Part shown: positions 1 through 9,034 of the stretch, piece by piece
Layout: every line of letters starts with the position of its first letter
Position numbering within the stretch: position 1 is the stretch's first letter
DNA from: Dysgonomonas sp. UBA7710
GTDB taxonomy: Bacteria; Bacteroidota; Bacteroidia; Bacteroidales; Dysgonomonadaceae
Assembly: GCF_002482385.1 (NCBI RefSeq)
Contig: NZ_DLFW01000043.1
Span: forward strand, 1 to 64,000
DNA length: 64,000 nucleotides
Direction of reading: 5' to 3'
The notes under the pieces: model-generated
Database searches by the model: none
Told to the model about the DNA's origin: nothing
The model's input: the letters and a program-made list of their open reading frames with translations, nothing else
Position numbers and translations under genes: made by a program

Positions 1-1068
1 AAAAAAAGTTTTCACTGTGTCTTGCTACGTAGGTGGTTATATTTATAGGCAATTGCAGTTCTTCACCTATATCTCTTAAAGCCTTATTTATAATATGCAA
101 AACTTTATTCACTCTATTTGCTTTCTGAATCTCTGTTTTGTGGAAAGAAGATAATACAGGGAATAAATAAGGGTTCTCAGCATCCTTGTATTTATCCAAT
201 ATCTTAATAGCTTTATCCTGTAATGGAATTTTAATAAGTTTCTTAGTTTTTTTTCGATTATATACCAAACGCTTATCAACAATATGAATAGCTTTCAAGT
301 GTGCCATATCGACAAAATTGATACCCCAGATAAATAAGAGAAATAGAACATATCAATAGCTAATTGCGTATAAGATCTATCTGTCTTATAACTTATAATC
401 TTTTCCACATCTGATTTCTGTATGGAACGTTTAACGGTTTCTTTATGCAACTTAGATACCTTATAAATACGGAAAGGGTAATAATCTGCTTTAACTAAAT
501 TCTCGCCGATAGCCTTATTGTATAATGCTCTAAACGTTCTGAAACGGATGCCAAGAGAATTATCGCCAAGTCCTTTCGTTCTTAAAAAGGCTTCATAACG
601 TTTAAGCCAATCAACGTCTATTTCTGAAAAGTAACTATCAAGATGCTTATTAAAATCTAATAGAGAAGTTCTTAACTCTTTATAAGTAGATGCATACTTC
701 AATCTGCCTTCGTTGCATAAACGTTCTATTTCCTTCTCAAGAAGTTCTCCTATGGTGCATCTGATAGTGGATGAATTAACTTTCTCAATCAGATTAGATG
801 ATGTAAATTCTTTATTTTCGGCTTTGTAATCTAATATCTGCGCTGAATACTCGTTTATCTTATCTGATATTAGCTTTAGAATTTGCTCTTTATCGGGACA
901 GTTTCGTTTAGGTTTGTTCTTTTCAAAATCCCAATATTGAGGGTGAACTGATATGCCAAGACTTTTGTATTTCTTCTTGTTGTCTTTGCAAATGCGAATC
1001 ATTAAGGGGTGTTCTTCGTTAGCAAGTGTTTTTGACTTGAATAACACTACATTAACTGTTGCGTTCAT
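1..1068 (-). pseudogene. Tyrosine recombinase (integrase), frameshifted and cut by the window edge
   Basis: Site-specific tyrosine recombinase of the Bacteroides mobile-element type. The open frame from 1068 to 295 carries an N-terminal arm-type DNA-binding domain (about residues 1-90), a SAM-like core-binding domain (about 95-210) and the start of the catalytic domain, then stops just after FSYLSG. The missing catalytic part continues one frame over: after the C run at 324-327 the minus strand reads GINFVDMAHLK, then a YLFPVL segment and the TTYVARHS box holding a catalytic Arg. One extra G in that run would restore one protein, so this is either a real frameshift or a base-calling error. 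After RHS the sequence departs from the usual continuation a few codons before the window edge. It starts about 115 bp from the 3' end of tRNA-Arg, the normal place for an element that inserts into a tRNA gene. Confidence 0.8.
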
Positions 1069-1069
1069 T

Positions 1070-1113
1070 GGTTTAACTGGTTTAACGCTTGGTTTAACTT
1101 TAGCGTTAAAACC
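1070..1113. repeat. Short direct repeats GGTTTAAC before the integrase start
   Basis: GGTTTAAC occurs at 1070-1077, 1079-1086 and 1091-1098, followed by the inverted form GTTAAAACC at 1105-1113. The array directly abuts the integrase ATG and lies between it and tRNA-Arg. Integrases of this class bind short arm-site repeats near attachment sites, so these could be arm sites. They could also be N-terminal codons, because the integrase frame stays open upstream. Confidence 0.45.
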
Positions 1114-1133
1114 ACCTTTAAAACCATATTCTC

Positions 1134-1173
1134 CAAAAAAAGAAAAGCACCTACTTTCTTCTGTAAGTGCTTT
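1134..1173 (-). terminator. Rho-independent terminator of tRNA-Arg
   Basis: On the minus strand the arms AAAGCAC and GTGCTTT (1167-1173 and 1144-1150), extended by a TAC/GTA pairing, are followed by a T-rich run. It lies 10 bp past the 3' end of the tRNA gene. Confidence 0.7.
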
Positions 1174-1183
1174 ATTTTCAGTG

Positions 1184-1257
1184 TGACCACGGCAGGATTC
1201 AAACCTGCAACCTTCTGATCCGTAGTCAGATGCTCTATTCAGTTGAGCTACGTAGCC
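1184..1257 (-). tRNA. tRNA-Arg (anticodon ACG)
   Basis: A 74-nt cloverleaf can be folded by eye: acceptor GGCTACG with CGTGGTC (two G-T pairs), D stem GCTC/GAGC, anticodon stem TCTGA/TCAGA with loop CTACGGA (anticodon ACG), T stem GCAGG/CCTGC with loop TTTGAAT. CCA is not encoded. It decodes CGN arginine codons. The integrase lies on its 3' side, so it probably served as the attachment site of an element extending left of the window. Confidence 0.95.
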
Positions 1258-1347
1258 ATTGCTTAATTGCGATGCAAAGGTAAAATAGTTTTATATATTC
1301 TCCAAATCTGAAAGGCAGTTTTTCGCAAAAAAATACCTAAACCTTGA

Positions 1348-2241
1348 TCAGCACTTGATATTCAACTCTATAAGAACATTTCTTATTTGCTCATATGTGG
1401 TAATGCGCGTTGGAACGAGAGGCAAGCGCAGCTTATTTTCAATATATCCCATCATATTCAGCATACATTTCACTCCTGCCGGATTACCATCCACAAAAAG
1501 CAGATTGAATAATTCGTTGAAGCTATGATGTATCGTAAGAGCACTGTTATAATCACCCTCAAGGGCCAGGCGTGTCATCCGGCTAAATTCCTTAGGGAAT
1601 GCGTTCCCTATAACGGAAATAACCCCTATAGCACCTAAAGTTATCAAAGGGAAAGTAACCCCGTCATCTCCCGATATAACATCGAAATTCTCGGGTTTAC
1701 GCTTGATGATTTCGTCCATCTGGCTCATATTACCCGAAGCCTCTTTCACTGCAACTATATTCGGAAAATCATTTGCGAGACGCAATGTTGTATCTGCAGT
1801 CATATTCACTCCGGTTCGGCCCGGTACATTATATGATATAACAGGCAGGGACGAAGCCTCTGCGATTGCCTTATAATGCTGATAGATACCTTCCTGCGAA
1901 GGCTTATTATAGTATGGCACAACGGAAAGAATACCATCGATACCTGCATAGTCGTTCTTCTTTAGTTTTTCTACGATGGCACGCGTATTATTACCACCTT
2001 CACCCAAAATAACAGGAATGCGACCATTTACACGGCTTACTACCAGTTCCACAATCTGTTTCTTTTCATCTTCGGTGAGTGTAGGGGTTTCGGCTGTAGT
2101 TCCCAGCACCACAAGATAATCAGTACCATTTTGCAGTTGGTAATCGACAAGACGAAGCAGTGCATCGTAATCTACACTTTCATCGTCTTTAAAAGGAGTT
2201 ATCAATGCAACTCCCATTCCTCTGAGATTTATTCTAGGCAT
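1348..2241 (-). CDS. dapA: 4-hydroxy-tetrahydrodipicolinate synthase
   Basis: Condenses pyruvate with aspartate semialdehyde in the first committed step of lysine and diaminopimelate synthesis; cytosolic. The 297-aa length is normal. Visible motifs are GTTAETPTL (about 47-55), the SYNVPGRTG loop with Tyr137, and the Schiff-base Lys166 in VAVKEASGN. A TAnnTTTG box lies 60 bp upstream, so it probably has its own promoter although it follows the DUF6913-like gene on the same strand. Confidence 0.97.
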   Translation of the reverse strand: MPRINLRGMGVALITPFKDDESVDYDALLRLVDYQLQNGTDYLVVLGTTAETPTLTEDEKKQIVELVVSRVNGRIPVILGEGGNNTRAIVEKLKKNDYAGIDGILSVVPYYNKPSQEGIYQHYKAIAEASSLPVISYNVPGRTGVNMTADTTLRLANDFPNIVAVKEASGNMSQMDEIIKRKPENFDVISGDDGVTFPLITLGAIGVISVIGNAFPKEFSRMTRLALEGDYNSALTIHHSFNELFNLLFVDGNPAGVKCMLNMMGYIENKLRLPLVPTRITTYEQIRNVLIELNIKC

Positions 2242-2300
2242 AAAAATAGTTCAAGACATTTGTCTTTTCTTCCAAAAAGACTTTCTGCATTTTGTTTGTG

Positions 2301-2308
2301 CAAAATTA
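2301..2308 (-). promoter_or_regulatory. Putative -7 promoter box of dapA
   Basis: The minus strand reads TAATTTTG, matching the Bacteroidetes TAnnTTTG consensus. No clear -33 box was identified. Confidence 0.5.
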
Positions 2309-2324
2309 AGAATTAATTTATTCC

Positions 2325-2834
2325 TCAGCGTATATTGTTCAGGTAAAATTTTATCTGCTTATATGTTTCAAGAAGATTTGCATCTTCTTCTTTAAGAATA
2401 ATAAGGTCGTAAACTTTAAAATCCTGCTCCCTGATACCAATGCAAAATTCGGCTGAATTGTTTGCGAGCAGAAATAGCAATGTCTTATCATTCTTTGTAG
2501 TTAAGTCCAACAACGTTTCGTAAGGCAGCTTCTCAAATTCATCAATCACTTGGGAAGACAGTCCCATCCATTTGGAAACATCCTTTTGAGAAATAACCCT
2601 CACTTCTGGTGGATACGCCTGATCTCCTCCATCTTTTCCAGATTGAACCGTCCATAAAACAACCTCTTTACCCATCTCTTTTAAATCCTGACTGATCTGA
2701 AAGATTTCAGTCCAATTTTCACGGGTAAATAGTATGAGAATTTTTTTCATATCGTCCAGTTTATGAAAGATATGTGTACGTTTGTTGCTCTCAAGGGCGG
2801 CATGTATCTTCTTTTTAACCTTAAAACCAAACAT
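2325..2834 (-). CDS. DUF6913-like conserved protein
   Basis: A 169-aa soluble protein with no signal peptide or membrane segment. It resembles the Bacteroidetes-specific DUF6913 family of unknown function, as far as I recall the family; the end LLETYKQIKFYLNNI fits. An alternating beta/alpha layout is suggested by ILILFTREN, VVLWTV and YDLIILK. It precedes dapA on the same strand, a neighbourhood I associate with Bacteroidales genomes. No catalytic motif is visible and I assign no function. Confidence 0.75.
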   Translation of the reverse strand: MFGFKVKKKIHAALESNKRTHIFHKLDDMKKILILFTRENWTEIFQISQDLKEMGKEVVLWTVQSGKDGGDQAYPPEVRVISQKDVSKWMGLSSQVIDEFEKLPYETLLDLTTKNDKTLLFLLANNSAEFCIGIREQDFKVYDLIILKEEDANLLETYKQIKFYLNNIR

Positions 2835-2898
2835 ATGATCGAATATATGGTAAAATATTATCTTTGTTATTGGTATAGTCTTTGTGTGTTGTGTATCA

Positions 2899-2929
2899 AA
2901 TTCCCCCGTTTAATATAAACGGGGGAATT
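2899..2929 (-). terminator. Strong hairpin downstream of galK
   Basis: Perfect 14-bp inverted repeat (2899-2912 and 2916-2929) with a 3-nt loop; each arm contains a run of five C or G. It lies between galK and the DUF6913-like gene. It probably ends galK transcription, though only a short T run follows on the minus strand. Confidence 0.7.
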
Positions 2930-2986
2930 ATAAATATTAGTATCAAAGGCCTTATATCCAGTTTCCACTAAAATCCGGCCTGATTA

Positions 2987-4129
2987 TTAAAGTTTTCTTG
3001 CGCCGTCTTTGATTACGACATCGTATACTTTAGGTTTGATTTTGAACTTTTGTTCATAAGCTTCGGTCGCACGCTTGATAAAGCTATCGTGCAACTCGTT
3101 CTTCACAAGGTTGATTGTACAACCTCCAAAACCGCCACCCATCACACGAGAGCCTGTCACACCACATTGGCGGGCTACATCGTTCAGGAAGTCAAGTTCG
3201 TCGCAACTCACCTCATATTTACGGCTAAGTCCGATATGGGTTTCGTACATCTTTTTACCCACTGTCTCGTAATCGCCTTTCTTCAATGCTTCGCAGGCAT
3301 CCTGTAAACGTTGTATTTCTTCAATTACGAATTCAGCGCGCATATAATCTTCCGCACTTACTTCATTCGCCACTTCTTTCAGCATATCCAATGTAGCATC
3401 ACGAAGCAATTCTACTTCCGGGTGATATTTACGGATATAAGAAGCCGCATTTTCGCACGATTCACGGCGTTTGTTATAAGCAGAGGAAGCCAATTCGTGT
3501 GCCACACAAGTATTCAGCAATACCAGACGATATCCTACCGGATTGAATGGAACATATTCGTATTCCAGAGAACGGCAATCGAGACGGATAAGTGAACCTT
3601 CTTTACCAAAGCATGAAGCAAACTGGTCCATAATACCACATTTCACCCCTACATAATTGTGCTCGGTAGCCTGACCTATCAATGCCAGTTCGAAACGGTC
3701 GAAACCTAAGTTATACATATCGTTGATAGCAAAACCAAAGCAGCTTTCCAAAGCAGCAGAAGAAGACATACCTGCGCCCAGAGGCACATCGCCTGCAAAT
3801 ACGCAGTCGAATCCTTCAACTTTCTTTCCGCGCTTAATCATTTCTTTACACACACCGAATATATACTTACCCCATTGTTTGATTGGAATATCGTCCAATC
3901 CGAATTCGTCCATTTCCGACAAGTCCATAGCATATGCCCTGATACGGTCCGGTGTACCATTCGGCTTAATTACGCAATACATAGCTTTATCTATTGCTCC
4001 GGGTAGTACGAAACCACCATTGTAGTCAGTATGTTCTCCAATAAGGTTGATACGCCCGGGCGATGTATATGTTGCACCATCAGTCCCGTAAAGAGATTTA
4101 AATTTTTCTTGGATTGGTTTCAATTCCAT
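2987..4129 (-). CDS. galK: Galactokinase
   Basis: Phosphorylates alpha-D-galactose at C1 with ATP in the Leloir pathway. At 380 aa it is normal for the GHMP kinase family. The galactokinase signature SPGRINLIGEHTDYN lies near residue 23, the ATP-binding loop GDVPLGAGMSSSAALE near 113-128, and the third GHMP motif GGGFGGCTINLV near 335. It stands alone: no mutarotase, galactose transporter or galT is next to it, unlike many Bacteroidales gal clusters. Confidence 0.97.
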   Translation of the reverse strand: MELKPIQEKFKSLYGTDGATYTSPGRINLIGEHTDYNGGFVLPGAIDKAMYCVIKPNGTPDRIRAYAMDLSEMDEFGLDDIPIKQWGKYIFGVCKEMIKRGKKVEGFDCVFAGDVPLGAGMSSSAALESCFGFAINDMYNLGFDRFELALIGQATEHNYVGVKCGIMDQFASCFGKEGSLIRLDCRSLEYEYVPFNPVGYRLVLLNTCVAHELASSAYNKRRESCENAASYIRKYHPEVELLRDATLDMLKEVANEVSAEDYMRAEFVIEEIQRLQDACEALKKGDYETVGKKMYETHIGLSRKYEVSCDELDFLNDVARQCGVTGSRVMGGGFGGCTINLVKNELHDSFIKRATEAYEQKFKIKPKVYDVVIKDGARKL

Positions 4130-4178
4130 GGTTGTTTTTTTATTTAGGTTTATAAAAAATAAGTTTCTGTTTGTTATA

Positions 4179-4203
4179 GATACAAGGTACGAGATACGAG
4201 TTG
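4179..4203. repeat. Short 7-nt-period intergenic repeat
   Basis: Degenerate units such as GATACAA, GGTACGA, GATACGA run in a 7-nt period between ligA and galK. The same word pair (GATACAAGATACGAGTTG) occurs at 27126-27144. Confidence 0.5.
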
Positions 4204-4222
4204 TTTACGCATTTTTCACTCT

Positions 4223-6220
4223 TCACTTTATCATTTCCAGGAATACTTCTTCACTTATAATAGGTATACCCAGACTTCCGGCTTTTTCCAGTTTAGCCGG
4301 GCCCATATTATCACCGCCGAGTATGTAATTTGTTTTTGAAGAAATAGAACCGCTGTTCTTTCCTCCGTTTTGTTCTATCATGGCTTTATATTCGTCCCGT
4401 GAATGTTTTTCAAAGGTACCGCTGATAACAATTGACAGGCCCTTCAGCTTTTCGGTTCGCTGAGAAACGATGTCTTCACTAAGTTCAAATTGTATGCCAA
4501 ACTCCCTTAGTCTATTTACCACCTCCACATTACTGCTTTCACCAAAATATCTGACAATACTTTGCGCTATCCTGTCACCTATTTCGTCTACCTGCACCAG
4601 CTCTTCTACCGAGGCCGCCATAAGCGCATCGATATCAGGAAATGCAAGAGCCAGCTTCTTAGCAACGGTTTCGCCTACATAACGGATACCCAGTGCATAT
4701 AAAACCCGCGCATATGGAACCGAAACAGAAGCCTGAATACTATCTGTCAAATTCTTCGCGCTTTTTTCCGCCCAGCGTTCGAGACGGGATACATCCTGCC
4801 ATTTCAACGTATAAAGGTCGGCTATATTATGTATAAGGCGTGCATTATAGAAGAGTTCTACAGTTTCGGGGCCACAGGTTATATTCATCGCCTTACGGGT
4901 ACAGAAATGTTCTATCCTTCCTTTTATTTGTGGAGGACAAGATGATTCATTCGGACAATAATAAATAGCTTCTCCTTCGTCCTTCACCAATGGAGTACCG
5001 CATTCAGGACAGTTTTTGGTAAATTCTACCTTTTCATCGAATATTCCTCTTTTCGATATATCCACCCCTGTTATTTTGGGTATGATTTCACCGCCTTTTT
5101 CCACATATACCTGATCGTTAATATGTAAATCGAGCAGGTTTATATAATCTTCATTATAGAGGGAAGCACGCTTTACTGTCGTACCCGATAGTTTTACTGG
5201 CTTCAGGTTGGCAACAGGAGTAACAGCCCCTGTCCTACCCACCTGATAAGAGACAGATTCCAAGGTAGTCACCGCCTTTTCGGCCTGAAACTTGAACGCT
5301 ATTGCCCAACGTGGAAACTTCGAGGTATATCCGAGATTCCGTTGTTGTGTAAGCGAGTTCACTTTCAATACTATTCCATCGGTAGCTACAGGTAGATTTT
5401 TGCGTTCGATATCCCAATAATGAATATAGGCAAATATTTCGTCCAGAGTCTTACACTTCTTTGTTGCATCCGAAATTTTGAATCCCCATTCTTTGGCTTT
5501 CATCAGGTTTTCATAATGCCCATCAGTCGGCAGATTCTCTCCCAGCATATAATAAAGGTAAGAATCGAGCTTACGGGCAGCTACTTTTTTGGGATCTTGT
5601 TGCTTCAATGTACCGGAACCTGCATTGCGCGGATTGGCAAAAAGCGCCTCTTCCTGCTCCGCCCTTTCTTTATTAAGATCTTCAAATACAGACCAGGGCA
5701 TCAGTATCTCACCGCGTATTTCAAATTCGGCAGGGTAATCATTGCCACGCAAACGTAATGGAATACTGCGGATAGTACGCACATTGGCTGTCACATCATC
5801 CCCCTGTACTCCGTCACCGCGGGTTATCGCCTGTGTCAGTTCACCATCTATATATGTCAGGGATATGGATGTACCGTCATATTTGAGCTCACATACTATT
5901 TCAAATTCGTCGTTCAGCCCTTTCTTTACACGGTTGTAAAAATCCGTCACTTCGGATTCGGTATAAGTATTTCCCAGCGAAAGCATAGGATATTTATGTG
6001 TCACCTGCCTGAATGACTTATTTATATCACTACCTACACGCTGAGTCGGGGAATTAGCATCGAAATATTCGGGATGCAAAGCTTCCAACTCAGATAATTC
6101 CTTTAATTTCTTATCAAATTCGAAATCAGATATTGTAGGTGCAGACAGAACGTAATAGTCGTAATTATGTTTATTCAGCTCCTCTCTGAGAGCCTCTATT
6201 TGCTGTTTTATATGATCCAT
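4223..6220 (-). CDS. ligA: NAD-dependent DNA ligase LigA
   Basis: Seals nicks in duplex DNA using NAD+, in replication and repair. Visible parts: N-terminal Ia domain with the HNYDYYVL motif; adenylated Lys113 in LKYDG; OB fold; four-Cys zinc finger (CPECG to YYCPNESSCP, about 395-425); helix-hairpin-helix region (about 490-570); C-terminal BRCT domain starting near KGLSIVISGTF. I chose the ATG at 6220 (665 aa) rather than the upstream in-frame ATG at 6271, because MDHIKQQIEALREEL is the usual family start and a TAnnTTTG box lies between the two. Confidence 0.96.
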   Translation of the reverse strand: MDHIKQQIEALREELNKHNYDYYVLSAPTISDFEFDKKLKELSELEALHPEYFDANSPTQRVGSDINKSFRQVTHKYPMLSLGNTYTESEVTDFYNRVKKGLNDEFEIVCELKYDGTSISLTYIDGELTQAITRGDGVQGDDVTANVRTIRSIPLRLRGNDYPAEFEIRGEILMPWSVFEDLNKERAEQEEALFANPRNAGSGTLKQQDPKKVAARKLDSYLYYMLGENLPTDGHYENLMKAKEWGFKISDATKKCKTLDEIFAYIHYWDIERKNLPVATDGIVLKVNSLTQQRNLGYTSKFPRWAIAFKFQAEKAVTTLESVSYQVGRTGAVTPVANLKPVKLSGTTVKRASLYNEDYINLLDLHINDQVYVEKGGEIIPKITGVDISKRGIFDEKVEFTKNCPECGTPLVKDEGEAIYYCPNESSCPPQIKGRIEHFCTRKAMNITCGPETVELFYNARLIHNIADLYTLKWQDVSRLERWAEKSAKNLTDSIQASVSVPYARVLYALGIRYVGETVAKKLALAFPDIDALMAASVEELVQVDEIGDRIAQSIVRYFGESSNVEVVNRLREFGIQFELSEDIVSQRTEKLKGLSIVISGTFEKHSRDEYKAMIEQNGGKNSGSISSKTNYILGGDNMGPAKLEKAGSLGIPIISEEVFLEMIK

Positions 6221-6243
6221 TATTAATGCTAAAAGTGTATATA

Positions 6244-6251
6244 CAAATATA
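6244..6251 (-). promoter_or_regulatory. Putative -7 promoter box of ligA
   Basis: TATATTTG on the minus strand, 24 bp before the chosen ATG; it argues against the longer reading frame. Confidence 0.55.
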
Positions 6252-6378
6252 GAAAGAAATAGGTTTATCAAACAAATAATTAGTTATTTTTCAGAATTGA
6301 TGGATATATGTTAGCAATAAACAGTGAATGCACATTTTCCATTCAGGTAATTTTCACCTCTTAACTCGTAACTATTTT

Positions 6379-6402
6379 CTAAAAACCTGACAAACTTGAC
6401 AC
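6379..6402. repeat. Dispersed ACCTGACAA repeat, copy 1
   Basis: Contains ACCTGACAAACTTGACAC, itself a doubled 9-mer. Four more copies occur at 6471, 26779 (inverted), 34618 and 34812, all intergenic. This copy lies in the 336-bp gap between gldFG and ligA, which otherwise shows only AT-rich sequence. Confidence 0.7.
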
Positions 6403-6470
6403 ATTTCACACTTTTTTTTCATCTGTCAGTTTTTCTCCATTTTTCGATTTTGCTATAACCTCTCCGCAGA

Positions 6471-6495
6471 ACTAAAAACCTGACAAACCTGACAC
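6471..6495. repeat. Dispersed ACCTGACAA repeat, copy 2
   Basis: ACCTGACAAACCTGACAC preceded by ACTAAAA, in the same gap and orientation as copy 1, 92 bp further on. Confidence 0.7.
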
Positions 6496-6606
6496 TTTTT
6501 GTACTTTTTCATTTATCGCTTTCCGTTCAATATTTCAATAAATTAACGGCCAGCAGCCATACTATTATAGATAAATCAATTCTATTTTAATCAACAGTAA
6601 AGTTGC

Positions 6607-9000
6607 TTACTTTTCATACTTTCTTTTCCTGTAGAAATAAATCCCTCCCATCAGGAAAGCCATAAAAAGAACAGGCAATCCGATATTCAGCACCATGTAC
6701 ATATCTCTGCTCTCAAAGGCTTCTTTCTTATTTAACAGATAAAGTCGCTGCTGCTTTGTGCGTAACGCCATCAATCCGTCCTCATCTGTCAACCAGTTAA
6801 CGGCATTCACGATAAAATCACGATTACCATATTGCTGCTGAGACATACGGTCATATCCCATTGGCAATATCCGGGAGTTTTGCCCCTGTCCCTGTACTTC
6901 GTTACTGATAATATCGGAAGACGAAACGATTATCATCTTAGTCTCCTTACTCCGGCCTATAGTTTTATCCCCTCCCTCTATGCTATCGGGGATCAACCGG
7001 TTTGTAAACGCCGAAGCGAATGTACCTTCGAGGCTCACCGCTACAGGCACAAACGGCTGATTAAAATAATCCGGTATATCCTGTACACGTTCCACATCAA
7101 AATCGATCATTTCAGGTACCTGCATCAAATGGGCATTAGCCGAACTTGTCAGCAATATGGTCTTTTTCACAGCAGGCGAATTATTTACCACATCTACCGA
7201 ACTCGTAAAACCGGCTTTTACATCCCTTATATTCTTAGTTACAGGATGGTTTGGAGACGAAATCAGCAAGGGTTGAAAAAAGCTGGGTAAAAGTGTCCCG
7301 GCCTGTGTCTTTTCATCCGTGATCAGATATGTGGATACACATTGCCTGTCCTGTATCAGATCGGGGTTTATACGCACCCCGTAGGTAAATAGCAGATCGT
7401 CAAGGTTTACATCGTTTTTCATTGTAGCCGATTGTCCCGTCAAGGCCAAATCCCTATGCGAATAGTACACGCCGTCTACCAGCCACAATACCTTCCCCCC
7501 ATTCATTATATACTGGTCGATAATATACTTTTCGGCCTCGGTATATTTTGATAGAGGGCCGGCAATAATAATCGCAGCAAACTCGTCCAGTATCCGTATA
7601 TCATTGCCTATTTCACCACGATCGACGGAATAATATTTAGACAGTAATTCTTCGGCATCATATACATATGTTCCGGACAATTCATCATGTCCTTCAATGA
7701 AAGCTATGGTTTTAGGATTCTCCTGGCTTAGCAACCGTATAGCATCTATAAATTCGAATTCAAGACTTTCAACAGATGCATTCAAGTTTTCTTCAGCCGT
7801 ATTGCCTGCAACATTTTTGAGCAAAGAGACTACCAGTGTATCCCTCCCGTTTGTAACCTGCGCGTAAGGATAGATCATCTTCCTGCTGGCTTTCCCCTCA
7901 CGGTCTACTTCATTCAGTATAATACCGGTCATTCCTTTTGAGGCAAAGGATTTAAATGTTTCATCCAATGATTTGCCGCTCTCATATGGATTTATATATC
8001 TGATATCGATATTATCATCCGCAAAGCGGTTAAAATCCGAAAGCAAATCTGTTGTAGCATCTTTTAATCGCTGAAAGCCATAATTTAAGTCGCCGGTCAG
8101 ATAAACATTCACCTTTAATAAACTCCCGTCTCCCACCCGCTCTAATATATCTTTGGTATAATCGTTCAATGTGTAACGTTTATCCGCGGTGAAGTCTAGT
8201 CTGGAATTTGGAGTAAAGAAAAATACTATATTTAAGATCAATACTGCCGACGCCAAAGCAATCAGCAGCCGCGGTTTATTCTGCCTCAAACATAAAACAG
8301 CCAACAAAACGAATAGTACCAGATAATTAATCACAACCGCCAAATCCCTGATTTCTATCGCCCCACGCTGCATCAACTTATAATGACCCGCCAATCCGAA
8401 AGAAGCTACCGAAGCCTGTATTTTTCCAGAAAGAAAAAAGCCCGATAGCAGATCGAATCCATAAAAAGAAAATAAACAAAGGAAAACGGATACGATGAGC
8501 GCAACCACCTGATTCTTTGTAATCACCGATCCGAACAAGCCGATGGAAATAAATACCGAAGCTATTAATATCAGAGAAATATATGAAGCCGTTATGCTAT
8601 CCAAATCGATATTCCCCACAGGATTTGCAAGCTGATATAAAGAGCAGGCATAAACGGTAGTAGGCAGGAGAGTAACCAATACAAAAATAACAGTAGCCAG
8701 AAACTTACTGAAATATATTTCCGAAGCCTTCACCGGTCTCGTTTTCAGAATATCGAGCGTTTTGTTTTTCTTTTCCTCGGAGAACAGGCGCATAGTCAGT
8801 GCCGGAATCAGAACTGCAAATAACACGGGTGCCAAACCGAAGAAACGGTTCAGATCGGCATACCCGCCATCGATCAGATTATAACTACCCGAAAATGCCC
8901 AGAGCATCACTCCTGTTATTAAAAGAAAAGCCAAAGCAAAAAAAGCACCCGCAGGAGAGCAAAAAACAGACTTAAATTCTCTTAATACTAAAGCTTTCAT
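6607..9000 (-). CDS. GldF-GldG fusion, ABC-2 type permease plus auxiliary subunit
   Basis: One 797-aa protein joining a GldF-like ABC-2 permease (about residues 1-240, six hydrophobic segments, starting at MKALVLREFKSVFCSPAGAFF) to a GldG-like periplasmic part (about 245-765) that ends in a membrane segment (about 768-788) and a basic tail. GldF and GldG belong to the Gld ABC transporter first tied to gliding in Flavobacterium, but close relatives occur in non-gliding Bacteroidales, where the substrate is unknown. No GldA-like ATPase gene is adjacent, so the ATPase must be encoded elsewhere. It is divergent from the gene at 9035. Confidence 0.9.
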   Translation of the reverse strand: MKALVLREFKSVFCSPAGAFFALAFLLITGVMLWAFSGSYNLIDGGYADLNRFFGLAPVLFAVLIPALTMRLFSEEKKNKTLDILKTRPVKASEIYFSKFLATVIFVLVTLLPTTVYACSLYQLANPVGNIDLDSITASYISLILIASVFISIGLFGSVITKNQVVALIVSVFLCLFSFYGFDLLSGFFLSGKIQASVASFGLAGHYKLMQRGAIEIRDLAVVINYLVLFVLLAVLCLRQNKPRLLIALASAVLILNIVFFFTPNSRLDFTADKRYTLNDYTKDILERVGDGSLLKVNVYLTGDLNYGFQRLKDATTDLLSDFNRFADDNIDIRYINPYESGKSLDETFKSFASKGMTGIILNEVDREGKASRKMIYPYAQVTNGRDTLVVSLLKNVAGNTAEENLNASVESLEFEFIDAIRLLSQENPKTIAFIEGHDELSGTYVYDAEELLSKYYSVDRGEIGNDIRILDEFAAIIIAGPLSKYTEAEKYIIDQYIMNGGKVLWLVDGVYYSHRDLALTGQSATMKNDVNLDDLLFTYGVRINPDLIQDRQCVSTYLITDEKTQAGTLLPSFFQPLLISSPNHPVTKNIRDVKAGFTSSVDVVNNSPAVKKTILLTSSANAHLMQVPEMIDFDVERVQDIPDYFNQPFVPVAVSLEGTFASAFTNRLIPDSIEGGDKTIGRSKETKMIIVSSSDIISNEVQGQGQNSRILPMGYDRMSQQQYGNRDFIVNAVNWLTDEDGLMALRTKQQRLYLLNKKEAFESRDMYMVLNIGLPVLFMAFLMGGIYFYRKRKYEK

Positions 9001-9001
9001 A

Positions 9002-9009
9002 TATCTTTG
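9002..9009 (+). promoter_or_regulatory. Putative -7 promoter box for 9035-9850
   Basis: TATCTTTG, 26 bp before the ATG. It overlaps the first bases upstream of the divergent gldFG gene, so the 34-bp gap may be shared. Confidence 0.5.
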
Positions 9010-9034
9010 TAAGAATACATTCTTTTACTTATCT

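Noticed and set aside
2857..2864. Plus-strand TATCTTTG box
   Set aside because: It faces only a 120-bp gap and the 3' end of galK with no plus-strand gene, so it is probably a chance match.
6221..6271. Longer LigA start at 6271
   Set aside because: It adds a hydrophobic 17-residue extension not found in the family and would lie upstream of the likely promoter box at 6244-6251.
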